Assembly: GCA_035578905.1 (NCBI GenBank) | Contig: JAQJVL010000155.1 | Location: 1,809,298-1,873,297 of the forward strand | Reading direction: 5' to 3' | DNA length: 64,000 bases | Origin: Stictocephala bisonia | Lineage: Eukaryota; Arthropoda; Insecta; Hemiptera; Membracidae | Shown: one piece after another, positions 34,039-44,370 of the stretch | Layout: every line of letters begins with the position of its first letter | How positions within the stretch are numbered: position 1 is the first letter of the stretch | Program-made: the position numbers and the translations under genes | Notes under the pieces: model-generated | Told to the model about the DNA's origin: nothing | What the model saw: the letters and a program-made list of their open reading frames with translations, nothing else | The model's database searches: none

Positions 34039-34640
34039 CACATTCACCTTAGAGCTGACTAACAAGTAGTCGAGTCCAGACAGAAGATCAACTTGTGTCT
34101 ATCAGGAGATGTTTTGCAACCGAGTGGAACGCCATTAGCACGCCTTGTGAAGCCAAATGAGTAATCACAGCCATCAATCACCGAATAGCCAAACTGCCAC
34201 CTCAGCAACTCCTTCCCCACCCTACCTTCTTCCACAGGGACATTAAGTCGGTTGAGGAGTTTCCAGATAATGAATTTATAAAAATTTAAAAGCATAGCAA
34301 AAATAATCCTTTTTTAAACAAACGCTAAAGTCAATTGTTTAAAAATAAAATCAAACAAAATTGAAGATGTCAATTCCAGGCCATAACTAGTACCTAACTG
34401 TGAACTCCTCAACCGAGTTAATGTCCCTGTGGAAGAAGGTAGGGTGGGGGAAGGAGTTGCTGAGGTGGCAGTTTGGCTATTCCGTGATTGATGGCCGTAA
34501 TTACTCATTTGGCTTCACAAGGCGTGCTAATGGCGTTCCACTCGGTTGCAAAACACCTCCTGATAGACACAAGTTGATCTTCTGTGTGGGATTGACGCTC
34601 GAATATATGTTAGTCAGCTCTAAGGTGAATGTGTTATATA
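34039..34640. repeat. Inverted duplication with ~230-bp arms
   Basis: Arms about 34039-34267 and 34405-34638 are reverse complements with scattered differences, separated by about 140 bp of AT-rich DNA. Both arms keep one frame open that reads GKELLRWQFGYSVIDG and then FTRRANGVPLGCKT (minus strand in the left arm, plus strand in the right arm). The frame matches no family I know. Either a duplicated gene fragment or a foldback element. Confidence 0.65.
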
Positions 34641-35707
34641 TATATATATACATTAACAAAATTAATATTTGTACTGTATATATAACTTGGCTTGAAATCA
34701 ACTGAAGTTTGTTTTGATAGTTATTATCGTTATTAATCTTAACAGTTTCTTTAATTGAATAAATAAACAGGATATATGTGTTTCTTCTTTGACAACTATG
34801 GCATTTGTTGTGAGAAATATATTATTTACACTCTCAATCTTGAGTTAAAAAATATAAGTATTTTTCCATAGTAACGGCCTTCTAAACTTTTTCTAAAATT
34901 TAAAACAAGGTAGACTGCTGTCCAACCTACTCTCACACGAGTAACGTTAACACCATCCCTAATTACCCTTGCGTGAATGTCGACGACAGGCTTCCCATCC
35001 AACCTCATATGAACAATCTTGACACTCCTTTATTTCATCTTTACACTAAACAAGTTGACTCTCATCCCAGCTAACCTTACAACCAACCTTCCACAAATAT
35101 CGTTAATGGCCTCCCCCTACACCTTATATGTACGATGTAGATCTCCCTTTACACTCGTCTTACAAAGAAGACGATGAAGGCCTACCCAACCACGAATAGG
35201 CGTAACGGCCCACCCACCCATTCTAACACAATCAAATCCACAGATATTAACCAATTTATGTTCCTTAATTTTTTAATATCGTTTTTATATATTACCATCT
35301 TCTATTCTTTGCATGTCCGTTTCGTGTTATTTGACAAGATTCTTCCACAAACCAATATGTCTATCAATCTACCAAAAATGCATTTAAAAACATATCATTC
35401 AAAATATCAATCAAACCAGGTCAATGATAATAAAAATTAAGGTTATACTTTTAATTTGGAGACAAACTAATCTTGTTTTGTTGGTTCAAGCTATTTCTTT
35501 AAATATCAATTAGATCCCTTTTAATATTTTATTTTGTTAGCAAGATAACTGTCTGTTTTATTAAATTAATTAACTAAGTGTACATTCTTAATAACTATAA
35601 GAAAGTTAAATGTAATCATAATTATTTATGTACATAATTTAACTTAATATTTTAAGTAATTTAAAGATATCCACACCACTTATTTGTTTTAAATCCTATT
35701 CCTATTA
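34641..35707. other. Noncoding DNA with weak repeat traces
   Basis: About 34900-35220 is C-rich on the plus strand, with scattered CCAACC and CCCACCCACCC, resembling the GGTGGG repeat family in reverse; the match is weak. The rest is AT-rich. Confidence 0.35.
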
Positions 35708-35910
35708 GGAGCGGTCGAAGATAAGGGGCTAAGGCGTTAGCTTGCCACGCCATTGGTCCGAGTTCGATTCCCAATATGACCACTAACAGTTTATACCCTG
35801 CCGCTCCCGTGGTTCGGAAGTCACGTTAAGCCGTTGTTCCCCAGAGGGCTTTTTAGCCCCCTACACCTGGCAAATGGCAAAATAAGACGAACTTCAACTT
35901 TTTAACTTTT
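35708..35910 (+). repeat. tRNA-derived SINE (second type)
   Basis: A tRNA-like head with GGGGCTAAGGCGTTAGCTTG and a B box (GAGTTCGATTCC, 35760-35771), then a body with CCCGTGGTTCGGAAGTCACG and a TTTTTAACTTTTCC tail. It is the only copy of this type in the window. No acceptor stem closes, so not a functional tRNA. Confidence 0.6.
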
Positions 35911-37769
35911 CCTTTTGCTACGAATTTATTATTTATATGCCTGGAGTAGTAAATTACTGGACTTAAAACAGCAACTTTTTAAAATGTCATGTAAACGGAA
36001 TACATTACAGCTTCCCTCTAAAAATACATTAAAACTCAAAGAGAACAAACTGAATTGAAATGTGGTTTATTTATATACTCTTATGTTACGTGTTTCAACA
36101 AATTGTTTTGAAGATTACATCATGCCTTGTTTAAGAAGTGTTTTTGGAACGATAATAACTCACTACAAACATTAACGACTGATTTTTAATAAAATTGTAA
36201 CAATAACTATCGTAAATACACTCTCAGTTATTTCATAAAGTCCATGTACAAAGAATTTTAATGGTAAAACTAAACACAGGAATTTTCTCAGCACAACATG
36301 TTATATTTCAGAGAAAAATACGTTAGATGAAAAAAATACGTGAAATTAGATTGAAAACATCATTGATGCAACGGAAGGCAGTGTCTCTCGGGTTTTCCAG
36401 AAGTTAATTTCCGCGGACACAAAATCTGTTCACCCTGCATAAAATACAATTTCACTTTTCGCCTTTGGATTGGTGAATTGCTGTTTTTATGACTTAAAAT
36501 ATCATTAATTAAGACATATGAAATCATCCCATATTATTATTATTATTACAGTTTTCAAACAGATTTGTAGGCCTATTATAGACGAATTTTATTTTACTAC
36601 AAAGCAAATCTATATCAACTTTACGGAGAAAAATTTTAAGAAAAATGATTATGGAAAACTCCAAGAAATACAGTATCTGGTATTTCTTAACACAACAAAT
36701 GCAATGATACAATAAATGCAAACAAGAGCTCCATTGGTATAAAAACTGATAGTTTCTTTAGGAAATTGCATGATTTATATTCTTAGTAGACACGTTCATA
36801 ATACTATTCTCATTTGCTTGATTTAACTACGACGCGAAAGTCTTAGCTCATAGACAATGAAAGAAAATGTCCTTTATAAAACAAATATGTTGATTTGACA
36901 TTTCTAACATTGTGTGAAAGTCGTCTCTATAAAAGGATTTTGTCACCAACATGTCCTCTGAAAGGCGGACGCAGGTTGTTCTCCAGAAAGCAAGAAGAAT
37001 GGCCTGACATATCCTGCACACAATGGCAAGCAGTGCAGTCTTGTTTATTTACCTCAAGGTATTCAACCGTAAAGAGGTTAGAATAAAGTGGTAACTAATC
37101 CAGCAATACCTTCCAGATGAATGGAATAACTTCCAGTAATACCTTCTAGGGTGTCCCAAAAGTCCCGTAACTTTTGAACATAAAAATATTAACTAATATT
37201 CTTGAGATGTTTGTTTAAGAATAAAAATGGCACATAAAGATTTAAACACCCCCAACCAAAATGAGGAGCTAATAAGCATCTTAAAACGTTTGAATGTAAA
37301 CCTCAAGATAAAAGATGATATCTCATTTCAAACGCCCTTGTAAATAGACAATAATACCACATATTAGGTGGCGACAGTTCCATATTTTATTACCGAAATC
37401 TTCTGTTATTGTGCTCATGTTTTTTTATCCCCTGTACCTTACTTAATGTGTTAACAAACAACAGTGTAACAGTGTTATTCTTCAGTTAAACACGTTTTTC
37501 AAAAAGAAAGTAACAAACTTAAAAAGTGACACCTGATCTAGTTACTTCTTCTTTTTGGATTTGTGGAGATTTGCTCGAACATATGGTAAAAAAGGCAGTT
37601 TGATATTAGTTTTATTTCAGTCCTATAATATATTTTATATATTAAAAATTTATTGATGAAAGTTTATCTGAAATTAATATTTAACTCACTAACTAATAAC
37701 ATGATTGAAACATATAAGAACAAATAAAAGTCTCAATTTTTTAGTTTTCATCTCTTTTTCTTTGAACGG
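35911..37769. other. Noncoding DNA with dispersed repeat pieces
   Basis: 36370-36490 (AACGGAAGGCAGTGTCTCTC, ATTTCCGCGGACAC) resembles 45075-45190. GGTGTCCCAAAAGTCCCGTA at about 37150 resembles the terminus of some insect DNA elements, but no matching opposite end was found. No gene seen. Confidence 0.4.
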
Positions 37770-37932
37770 CACACTATCATACACACACACTGTCTTTGTC
37801 AGTCAGTTGTAGCAGGCGGTCGCTTATCGCTCCAGCTCTGAGCAAAGGGCACAGACTATCTCGCTCTAAGCTCGTGTCTATTCGGCAACTACAGTACTAT
37901 ACTATAGTTTTACCAAGTAAAATTTATTTATA

Positions 37933-38871
37933 ATGCCGGTTAACTGCGGTACGTGTGATCGCCAGTGTGTGAAGGAAGAAGACACAGTGAAGTGTGCTGG
38001 TGCTTGTGGTGGTGTGTTCCACATAGTATGTGTAAATCCTAAAACAAGAAGTGCTAAAAAAGACTGGACATGCGAATCTTGCAAAACCGAAAAAGATTCG
38101 GGATCTTCTTTAGTAAGTAATAAATCAGCCACTATTTCCTCAGTATCTAAAGAGTTTCTTGTAAAAACCATGGAAGAATTTAAACGCGATATGTTTAAGG
38201 AATTAAAAAATTACAATGAAGAAACTACGGAACTTCGATCTTCTCTACAGTTTCTATCGGATTCCATTGATAAAAACAATAGTTTGATGGAGAAAGTTAT
38301 GTCTGAGTTAAAGAAGACACAAGAAGAAAATAATAAATTGAAAAAAGAGAATATCGAGCTACAAGAGAGGGTAGGTAACCTGGAGGTACGTGTTAGGAAC
38401 ATGGAACAACATTCAAGGCGACAAAATATTGAAATTGATGGCATACCAGAGACACCAAGTGAAGACGTCGGTAAGGTCATAGAAGACGTTGCGAAGGCAA
38501 TGGGAGTTGAGATGAAGCGGGAGCAAATAGTGGCAATGCATCGTGTCCCAACGTACGACAAGAAAAGGATTTCACCGATCATCGTACGCTTCGCAACGTA
38601 CGAAGAACGAGACAACTGGATCCAAGGATTTAAAGCGGTTCGGCCCCTAACAGCTCAGCAAGTGAACGCCAGCTTCAAAAGTACAAATAAGGTATTTGTA
38701 AATGAACATTTATCTCCAGAGAATAAGCAACTTCTAAAGAGTGTCAAAGAAAAGGCCCAGGAGAAGGGATATAAATACGTCTGGTGTAGGGACGGGAAAA
38801 TATTTGTTAGGAAGCAAGAAGGCGAAAAATGTAAAAAAATAAGCGTCAAGTCAGATATAGATAAGTTGTAA
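37933..38871 (+). CDS. LINE ORF1 protein with PHD finger
   Basis: 312 residues. Residues 5-50 form a PHD-type zinc finger in C4-H-C3 order: C5, C8, C21, C25, H30, C33, C47, C50, with Trp45 two residues before the last CxxC pair as is usual for PHD. Residues ~80-157 form a long Lys/Glu-rich coiled coil (ELKKTQEENNKLKKENIELQ). From ~160 a conserved block follows (RRQNIEIDGIPE), like the nucleic-acid-binding C-terminal domain of other insect LINE ORF1 and FP-type proteins, ending near KYVWCRDGKIFVRK. By analogy it coats the element RNA and chaperones annealing; the PHD finger may tether it to chromatin. Start chosen as the first Met of the frame. Confidence 0.8.
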   Translation: MPVNCGTCDRQCVKEEDTVKCAGACGGVFHIVCVNPKTRSAKKDWTCESCKTEKDSGSSLVSNKSATISSVSKEFLVKTMEEFKRDMFKELKNYNEETTELRSSLQFLSDSIDKNNSLMEKVMSELKKTQEENNKLKKENIELQERVGNLEVRVRNMEQHSRRQNIEIDGIPETPSEDVGKVIEDVAKAMGVEMKREQIVAMHRVPTYDKKRISPIIVRFATYEERDNWIQGFKAVRPLTAQQVNASFKSTNKVFVNEHLSPENKQLLKSVKEKAQEKGYKYVWCRDGKIFVRKQEGEKCKKISVKSDIDKL

Positions 38872-38893
38872 ACTTTAAGTAAGTAATACGTCA

Positions 38894-41821
38894 ATGACAA
38901 CAAAACAATGTTACATTTATGAAACATTAGAAAAATCATTTTTCCCTTCCCAGGCTAATATTATTAGCTTCATACATCAAAACATTCGTAGTGTTAGGAA
39001 AAACTTTGATTTATTCTTAACTCACTTACAAAATTTAAAAAGAAATATTGACGTTATTATTTTAAGTGAAATCTGGATTTTTGATGATGAAATTGATTAT
39101 TATAAAATACCTAACTATAATGTCTTTGCAAAATGTAATAACTTTTTTAGAGCAGGGGGAATCATGGTTTTTGTAAAGAATAATATTAGATGTAAGTTAA
39201 TACAGTGTACTATGGAAACTGCAGATATTTTAAATTTAGAAATAACTATCAATAAAACAGTTATGAGTGTACTATGTATATACAGGTTGCATGAATATAC
39301 AGAGCGAAATTTTATAAATGAATTAGACATTGTACTAAAGATACTAAGATCAAATGCCGTTATAATAGGTGACATAAACATAGATTTGAAGAAAAGCACT
39401 GTAGATACAGATAGCTACTTATCCGTAATGTATAACAATAGTTTTAGTTCATTAATAAATGAAAATACTAGAGTTACTAATGATTCAGCCTCTTGCATAG
39501 ATCATATCTTTGTAAGACATAACAACTTGAATTTATTTAACAGTGGCTTATTTCATATCAGCATAACAGACCACTCTCTTACAGCACTTATTATAAATAA
39601 TGCACAAACAAATGTCACAAATGTAATTAATAGAACTATTAAATCTACTGACTTCAATGGTTTAAAATGTAGTTTACTTAATGTAGATTGGAATGCAATT
39701 ATAAATGAACAAGATGTAGACGTAGCAATAGAGCTATTTTACCAGACATTACTCAACTATTATATAGAAATTAACACTAAGCTCAAAACATTAAGTGGAG
39801 CACTCATAAAAGCAAAAAATAAAAGCCCCTGGATAACGCAAGCTTTGTTAAATAAAATTAATAAGAGGGAGAGGCTGGCGAGGGCGGTGAGAGGAAGGCC
39901 TTATGATACAAACTTAATGCATTTTTTTATTAAATTTAAGGAAAATGTAGAAGTTGCTATACAAAATACGAAACATGCATATTATCAACACTTATTCAAG
40001 AAAAATTCTAACAATCCTACAGAACAGTGGAAGATTATTAACAGATTAGTTGACAAATCAGACAAAGACCAGTCAATTAAGATAAGGCTAGATAATGGTA
40101 GTATGGAGGACAACCCACAAACAATAGCAAACCTATTCAACGACTACTTTGTTAGTGCTCCCTTATCATTGGTGGCCGGTCTACAGCCTGCCATGCCACT
40201 GTCATCGACTATACCACCCTATGCACATCAGCAACAATCTTTATTTTTATATCCTGTTACGAATTATGAAATTTCCAAAATAATTAAAAATCTAAAAAAC
40301 AAAAAATCAACCGGATACGACAATATTTCAGTACAGCTCATAAAATTTATAGAACCTGAAATTGCAAGCGTTTTAGCTCATATTGTTAATTTAAGTTTTG
40401 AGAATGGGAAATTTCCAACAAAACTTAAACAATCCATCGTTGTGCCAATTTTTAAAAAGGGAGAGAGGGAGCTCATTCAAAACCATCGACCGATTGCCCT
40501 ATTATCAGTAATGAGTAAAATTTTTGAACGATGTATGAAAGATAGATTGTTAAATTTCTTAAATAGAACAAATTTTTTTTCACAATATCAGTTTGGCTTT
40601 ACTAGAAATAAAAGTACTGAAGAAGCCCTTCGCTTCTTTATGCAGGGTATTTTAAATTGTATAAATAGTAATCAAAAAGCAACTGGGATTTTTGTAGATT
40701 TCTCTAAAGCTTTTGATTTGGTCAATCATAGTATATTGTTAAAAAAACTTTATGCAGCGGGAATTCGGGGGGTTTCTCTTGATTGGTTTAAAAGTTTTTT
40801 GGTGGGTAGGACGCAAAAGGTGCGTATCGAAAATATTCTTAGCGAGTCAAAAACTTTAGATGTAGGCGTACCACAAGGGTCCGTTTTATCAGCAACGTTA
40901 TTTATCATTTTTATCAATGATTTACTTCAAGTACCATTTTCAGGAATAGTTTCGGCTTTTGCTGATGATATATCTATCAGATATTCAGACAGTAATTGGA
41001 TCAATATATGGGATAAATTGAACAGTGACTTAAAATTGTTGAACCAGTGGTGTAGTACTAATAAGATGGTAGTAAATGCAGAAAAAACTAAATTTATAAA
41101 TTTTGACCTCAAAAAGTTTTCTTTCGATGATAGTTTACAGTTTCATATTATTAACGGTTGTGATGGAAGCGTCGCATTATGTAATTGTCCACGCATTGAC
41201 CAAGTTTGTCATATTAAATATCTCGGTATTACAATCGATGAATCGATTTCCTGGAAAAATCATATAAGTCAATTACAAAACCAACTAAGGAAAAATATTC
41301 GTAAGTTTTATTTTTTGAGAAATCTAGTAAACGAAGATTTATTGAGAGTTCTATATTTCGCGTTAATACAATCACGTCTCATTTATGGAATTGAATTATG
41401 GGGAAGTGCGTATGATGTTACATTAAAACCATTAGAGATTATTCAAAAACATTTTATTAGAATAATAGCTTTTAAAAATAAGAGGGATCGTTCCCTGCCT
41501 TTATTCCAAAGCCTGAACATTCTTCCGTTAAAATATCTTTTTGTATTTAAAGTGCTTAAAATCTTTTACATTATCAGTGGCAACAGAAGTATAATAGGGC
41601 CACCACACCTTACTAGATCCATCGCACAAGGGCTTCTTAAAAGACCAAAAGTTAATAAAACAATTTTTAAAAACTCCTTTATCTTTTTGGGCCCAAAAAT
41701 TTACAACCTATTACCAAAAAACATAAAGTTATGTAGAAATGTTGAACAATTTACACAAAAAATTAAAACATGGCTTTTTGGCAAGACACAGATTAGGGAT
41801 CTTTTAGAAGTAGTTACTTAG
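38894..41821 (+). CDS. LINE ORF2: AP endonuclease and reverse transcriptase
   Basis: 975 residues, in the +1 frame relative to ORF1, 22 nt after its stop; an in-frame TAA lies six codons before the Met. Residues ~22-235 are an AP-type (EEP) endonuclease: Q29-N30, the catalytic E59 in LSEIW, D160 and N162 in GDIN, and D226-H227 in ITDHS. The reverse transcriptase follows: STGYDNIS, NHRPIALLSVMSKIFE, VDFSKAFD (residues 601-608), VPQGSVLS (659-666) and FADD (689-692) with both catalytic aspartates. The thumb and C-terminal block ends with FLGPKIYNLLPKNIK. No RNase H. The protein nicks target DNA and copies the element RNA at the nick (target-primed reverse transcription). Confidence 0.9.
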   Translation: MTTKQCYIYETLEKSFFPSQANIISFIHQNIRSVRKNFDLFLTHLQNLKRNIDVIILSEIWIFDDEIDYYKIPNYNVFAKCNNFFRAGGIMVFVKNNIRCKLIQCTMETADILNLEITINKTVMSVLCIYRLHEYTERNFINELDIVLKILRSNAVIIGDINIDLKKSTVDTDSYLSVMYNNSFSSLINENTRVTNDSASCIDHIFVRHNNLNLFNSGLFHISITDHSLTALIINNAQTNVTNVINRTIKSTDFNGLKCSLLNVDWNAIINEQDVDVAIELFYQTLLNYYIEINTKLKTLSGALIKAKNKSPWITQALLNKINKRERLARAVRGRPYDTNLMHFFIKFKENVEVAIQNTKHAYYQHLFKKNSNNPTEQWKIINRLVDKSDKDQSIKIRLDNGSMEDNPQTIANLFNDYFVSAPLSLVAGLQPAMPLSSTIPPYAHQQQSLFLYPVTNYEISKIIKNLKNKKSTGYDNISVQLIKFIEPEIASVLAHIVNLSFENGKFPTKLKQSIVVPIFKKGERELIQNHRPIALLSVMSKIFERCMKDRLLNFLNRTNFFSQYQFGFTRNKSTEEALRFFMQGILNCINSNQKATGIFVDFSKAFDLVNHSILLKKLYAAGIRGVSLDWFKSFLVGRTQKVRIENILSESKTLDVGVPQGSVLSATLFIIFINDLLQVPFSGIVSAFADDISIRYSDSNWINIWDKLNSDLKLLNQWCSTNKMVVNAEKTKFINFDLKKFSFDDSLQFHIINGCDGSVALCNCPRIDQVCHIKYLGITIDESISWKNHISQLQNQLRKNIRKFYFLRNLVNEDLLRVLYFALIQSRLIYGIELWGSAYDVTLKPLEIIQKHFIRIIAFKNKRDRSLPLFQSLNILPLKYLFVFKVLKIFYIISGNRSIIGPPHLTRSIAQGLLKRPKVNKTIFKNSFIFLGPKIYNLLPKNIKLCRNVEQFTQKIKTWLFGKTQIRDLLEVVT

Positions 41822-42192
41822 TATAATAATAATAATAAGTAAATAGTATATATAGTAAATAAGTAAAAACATTTGGTTGTTTATGTAATTGTAAGTAGTT
41901 ACATTCGTTTTGCAATATTTAAAAACATTTTTTGTTGTTGTGAATTTAGTATTAACTATAAATGTACGACATTTGGTACGTGAAGAGTCTAGTATAAGGT
42001 ATAACTAATTACACAGCACCAAGGAGACCACACGTGCTGCAGTGAGCCGCCGAGATCATTTGTCAAAAATGGACTGTTCAATTTTGTTAATTTAATTAAG
42101 TTTTAAGATGTGCTAGCCATATGTACTGGAAAAATGGCTAGTATTTCAGAGTGTTATACGTATTAATATGTAACTGTAATTTGAAGGCTGAA

Positions 42193-42284
42193 TAAAAATA
42201 TTCTTATTCTTATTCTTATTCTTATTCTTATTCTTATTCTTATTCTTATTCTTATTCTTATTCTTATTCTTATTCTTATTCTAT
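42193..42284 (+). repeat. (TTATTC)n LINE tail
   Basis: About 15 hexamer units directly after the polyadenylation-signal-like GAATAAAAAT of the LINE. It is the 3' tail of the element and explains this microsatellite. Confidence 0.9.
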
Positions 42285-42357
42285 CAAAGTAGTAATTACT
42301 TCATACACCGTGAGATTGTGTAAATAACAGTGGAAGCAGCTATCCTTTGACGAATGG

Positions 42358-42663
42358 AAAGCAGAGACAGCCAGAAGAAGCATTTGTCAAAGAGCCAGGG
42401 AGTGAGTGATGCTAACGAGCCACTTATCGCACGTTATCACTTGACGTCCTTGCTAGATTACAGGTGTCAACAATGCCAGAACATAACGGAGTGTTACGGG
42501 ACCCGAGCCTGACTTAGTGCAGGCAAAGACAGCAAGCAGAAAAATATTGTCAAAGAGGCAGGGAGTAAGCGATGCAAACAAGCTACTTATCGCACGTTAT
42601 CACCTCATGGCCTTGTCAGATTACAGGTGTCAGCACTGCCAGAACATATCGGAGTGTCCCGAT
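42358..42663. repeat. Diverged 163-bp tandem duplication
   Basis: GTCAAAGAG at 42386 and 42549 anchors two units sharing CTTATCGCACGTTATCAC, GATTACAGGTGTCA and TGCCAGAACATA. Differences are frequent, so the duplication is old. GC content is above the local average. Confidence 0.75.
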
Positions 42664-42683
42664 ATCTGTCTTTGGACAATAGT

Positions 42684-42800
42684 CTGGTCTTCTGATAGTT
42701 GACGGAGTTGGAAGTAACTCTAAAGTTAACACTATGTAGTGTGTAGGAAGCTCCAGTGCGACATAGCTATTTGCTGGAGAGAACTTTTTGAAAGGAACAT
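42684..42800 (+). repeat. Dispersed repeat R, copy 4 (opposite orientation)
   Basis: GGTCTTCTGATAGTTGACGG, AGTTGGAAGTAAC, AGGAAGCTCCAGTG and CTGGAGAGAAC align with the reverse complement of 19323-19425. Here no microexon-like segment is seen downstream. Confidence 0.5.
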
Positions 42801-42805
42801 ATTTA

Positions 42806-43105
42806 ACATGTGATGAGTGTAAATTCAAGATTGTAGTCACTGTTACATGTTTCTTGGAAAGAGCCATTCATTGGGCTCTTAGTTATAGCCCAACAGCGAG
42901 GGCAACTCAAAAGCTTACAGCTGTACGTGGAATCCAAACCACGTAGTATTTCTCTCATTTTCAACTAACTGACAAGCCCAATACTAATTTATCTTCCATT
43001 CACAACATCCAGATTCCAACAAGGAAACCCCCAGACTTTCCTAGTAGTGTCCACATCGATGACAACCACTGAGTGGACGACGTGACAGCATAAAGAGGAA
43101 CGAGA
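42806..43105 (-). repeat. SINE-B copy
   Basis: Minus-strand copy with ACGTGGAATCCAAACCACGT, CCCCCAGACTTTCCTAGTAG and CAACCACTGAGTGGACG blocks, from the shared core toward the head. Confidence 0.65.
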
Positions 43106-43578
43106 TGAAACCTATTCACCTACAATCTCTATAAAACAAGTCAGACATTTTTAGTATGTTATAAGAGAGGAAGACAGTTAGCTTTTCAACAGCCCAAGAT
43201 CTAAGAATCACTATTCAAGATATGAAAGTCCAACTGGTGAGCTTAAATAACAGAACTACTCAATAAACATTTGTAGGCTTACTATTGTTTTTTTCCTAGG
43301 ACATATGACATAAAACAGTTGAAACTTCAATATGTCATGTTTTAGATATATTATGATTACACATATTCCATTTTACAACGAATAAATCAAATTGTTTAAA
43401 AACTACTTTGATGTAACATAGCAATTACGATAAAAATAATGATATATCTACACTTGTTTCTTAACAACCGCAGGTGTGGTTGTTTTTTATTTAGTTAGTA
43501 GTACAGAATCCCGTAAAAACTAGATAACACTTCTCCTAAGAAAGACAGTAGAACACTGTGTTTAGTGCAATTGAAAAT

Positions 43579-43953
43579 TCAGTGGTTCAAACGAGACACG
43601 TTCAAAATTCTGAATAGTTTTCTGCTACCACGAGTATCGATTGTAACTGACCGTTCCGATCTTAGCTGTCGATTGTAGAAAGCAGAGATGTCTGGCAAAG
43701 TGCAGCAGGGCCGGTTCACGACACAGACTGCCTGCATAAACAGTACACGACCTGATAAGCTGGGTGAGTTGAGAGCACAAAGTCCAGTGACATGATCTTG
43801 GCTGAACTCCAGCTGACCAGTCTTCATCTCCAGCAGTTCCTGTGAGTTGTGCAGAAAGCACATTAAGTGTGTGAGTGTGGTTAAGTTTCTGCAAGATGTG
43901 ATTTGAGGGCTATTTTCGTGTTTGGCCAGTGAACAAATTAAACGTGTTAGCAT
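43579..43953 (-). other. Unidentified GC-richer open segment
   Basis: 124 codons open on the minus strand between two inverted SINE-B copies, and a second minus frame is open over 43625-43894. The first frame includes CFLHNSQELLEMKTGQLEFS and RVLFMQAVCVVNRPCC. The block is markedly less AT-rich than its surroundings. I recognise no family. It could be an exon of a host gene or a unique sequence carried between repeats; openness in two frames weakens the coding case. Confidence 0.3.
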
Positions 43954-43956
43954 TAA

Positions 43957-44370
43957 TGGTGCACTGCTGTAACCCAGTTATTTGTGGACAAAGTGTTGTG
44001 GAGTTTGTAGGCTATGGATTCTATGCTCGGTCCTCTTAAACCGACATGGTGTCCGCTCAATGGTTGCCATCGATGTGAAAACCACTAAAGGAGTCTGGGG
44101 TTCCGGATGGTAATGTGTAAGGAAGAGGACTGAGTATTCGACATGTCAATTAGCATCAGACTAAATACGACGTGGTTCGGATTCCACGTATAGCCGTAGG
44201 TCACTTAGTAGCCCTAGCTATTGGGCCATTAGCAAATAGCTCTTTCGAAAGAACAGTCAATCTTATTTAGTAACAATGACTACACTCCTTCATCTACATT
44301 CATGATATTCATTCGGTTCTCATATTCTCTCATATCTGTACAATGTGCGTCTTAATAATGGATAATGGCG
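43957..44370 (+). repeat. SINE-B, most complete copy
   Basis: About 410 bp. It begins TGTAACCCAGTTATTTGTGG, has an A-box-like segment (CCGCTCAATGG), a B-box-like GTGGTTCGGATTCCACG, then the core and 3' part (TTTAGTAACAATGACTACAC, CATATTCTC) shared with SINE-A. Other copies: 3.4, 28.4, 30.5, 31.7/32.6, 42.8, 50.3, 57.2 and 60.6 kb. Confidence 0.7.

Larger units (their letters stand above)
37780..42290 (+). mobile_element. Full-length CR1/Jockey-group LINE, both ORFs intact
   Basis: Order: 5' UTR with a TCAGTCAGTTGT initiator-like start near 37798, ORF1 (37933-38871), 22-nt gap, ORF2 (38894-41821), ~370-nt 3' UTR and a (TTATTC)n tail. There is no RNase H domain after the RT. The microsatellite tail, the two-ORF layout and the AP-type endonuclease place it in the CR1/Jockey group; the exact clade needs a tree. 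The 5' boundary is approximate and I could not identify target-site duplications. Both frames are uninterrupted, so it is a recent and possibly active copy. Confidence 0.8.

Noticed and set aside
35708..35790. Functional tRNA gene
   Set aside because: Good B box, but no cloverleaf closes and a SINE-like body and tail follow.
37933..38171. Minus-strand frames over the LINE ORFs
   Set aside because: Shadows of ORF1 and ORF2, which have clear domain motifs on the plus strand.
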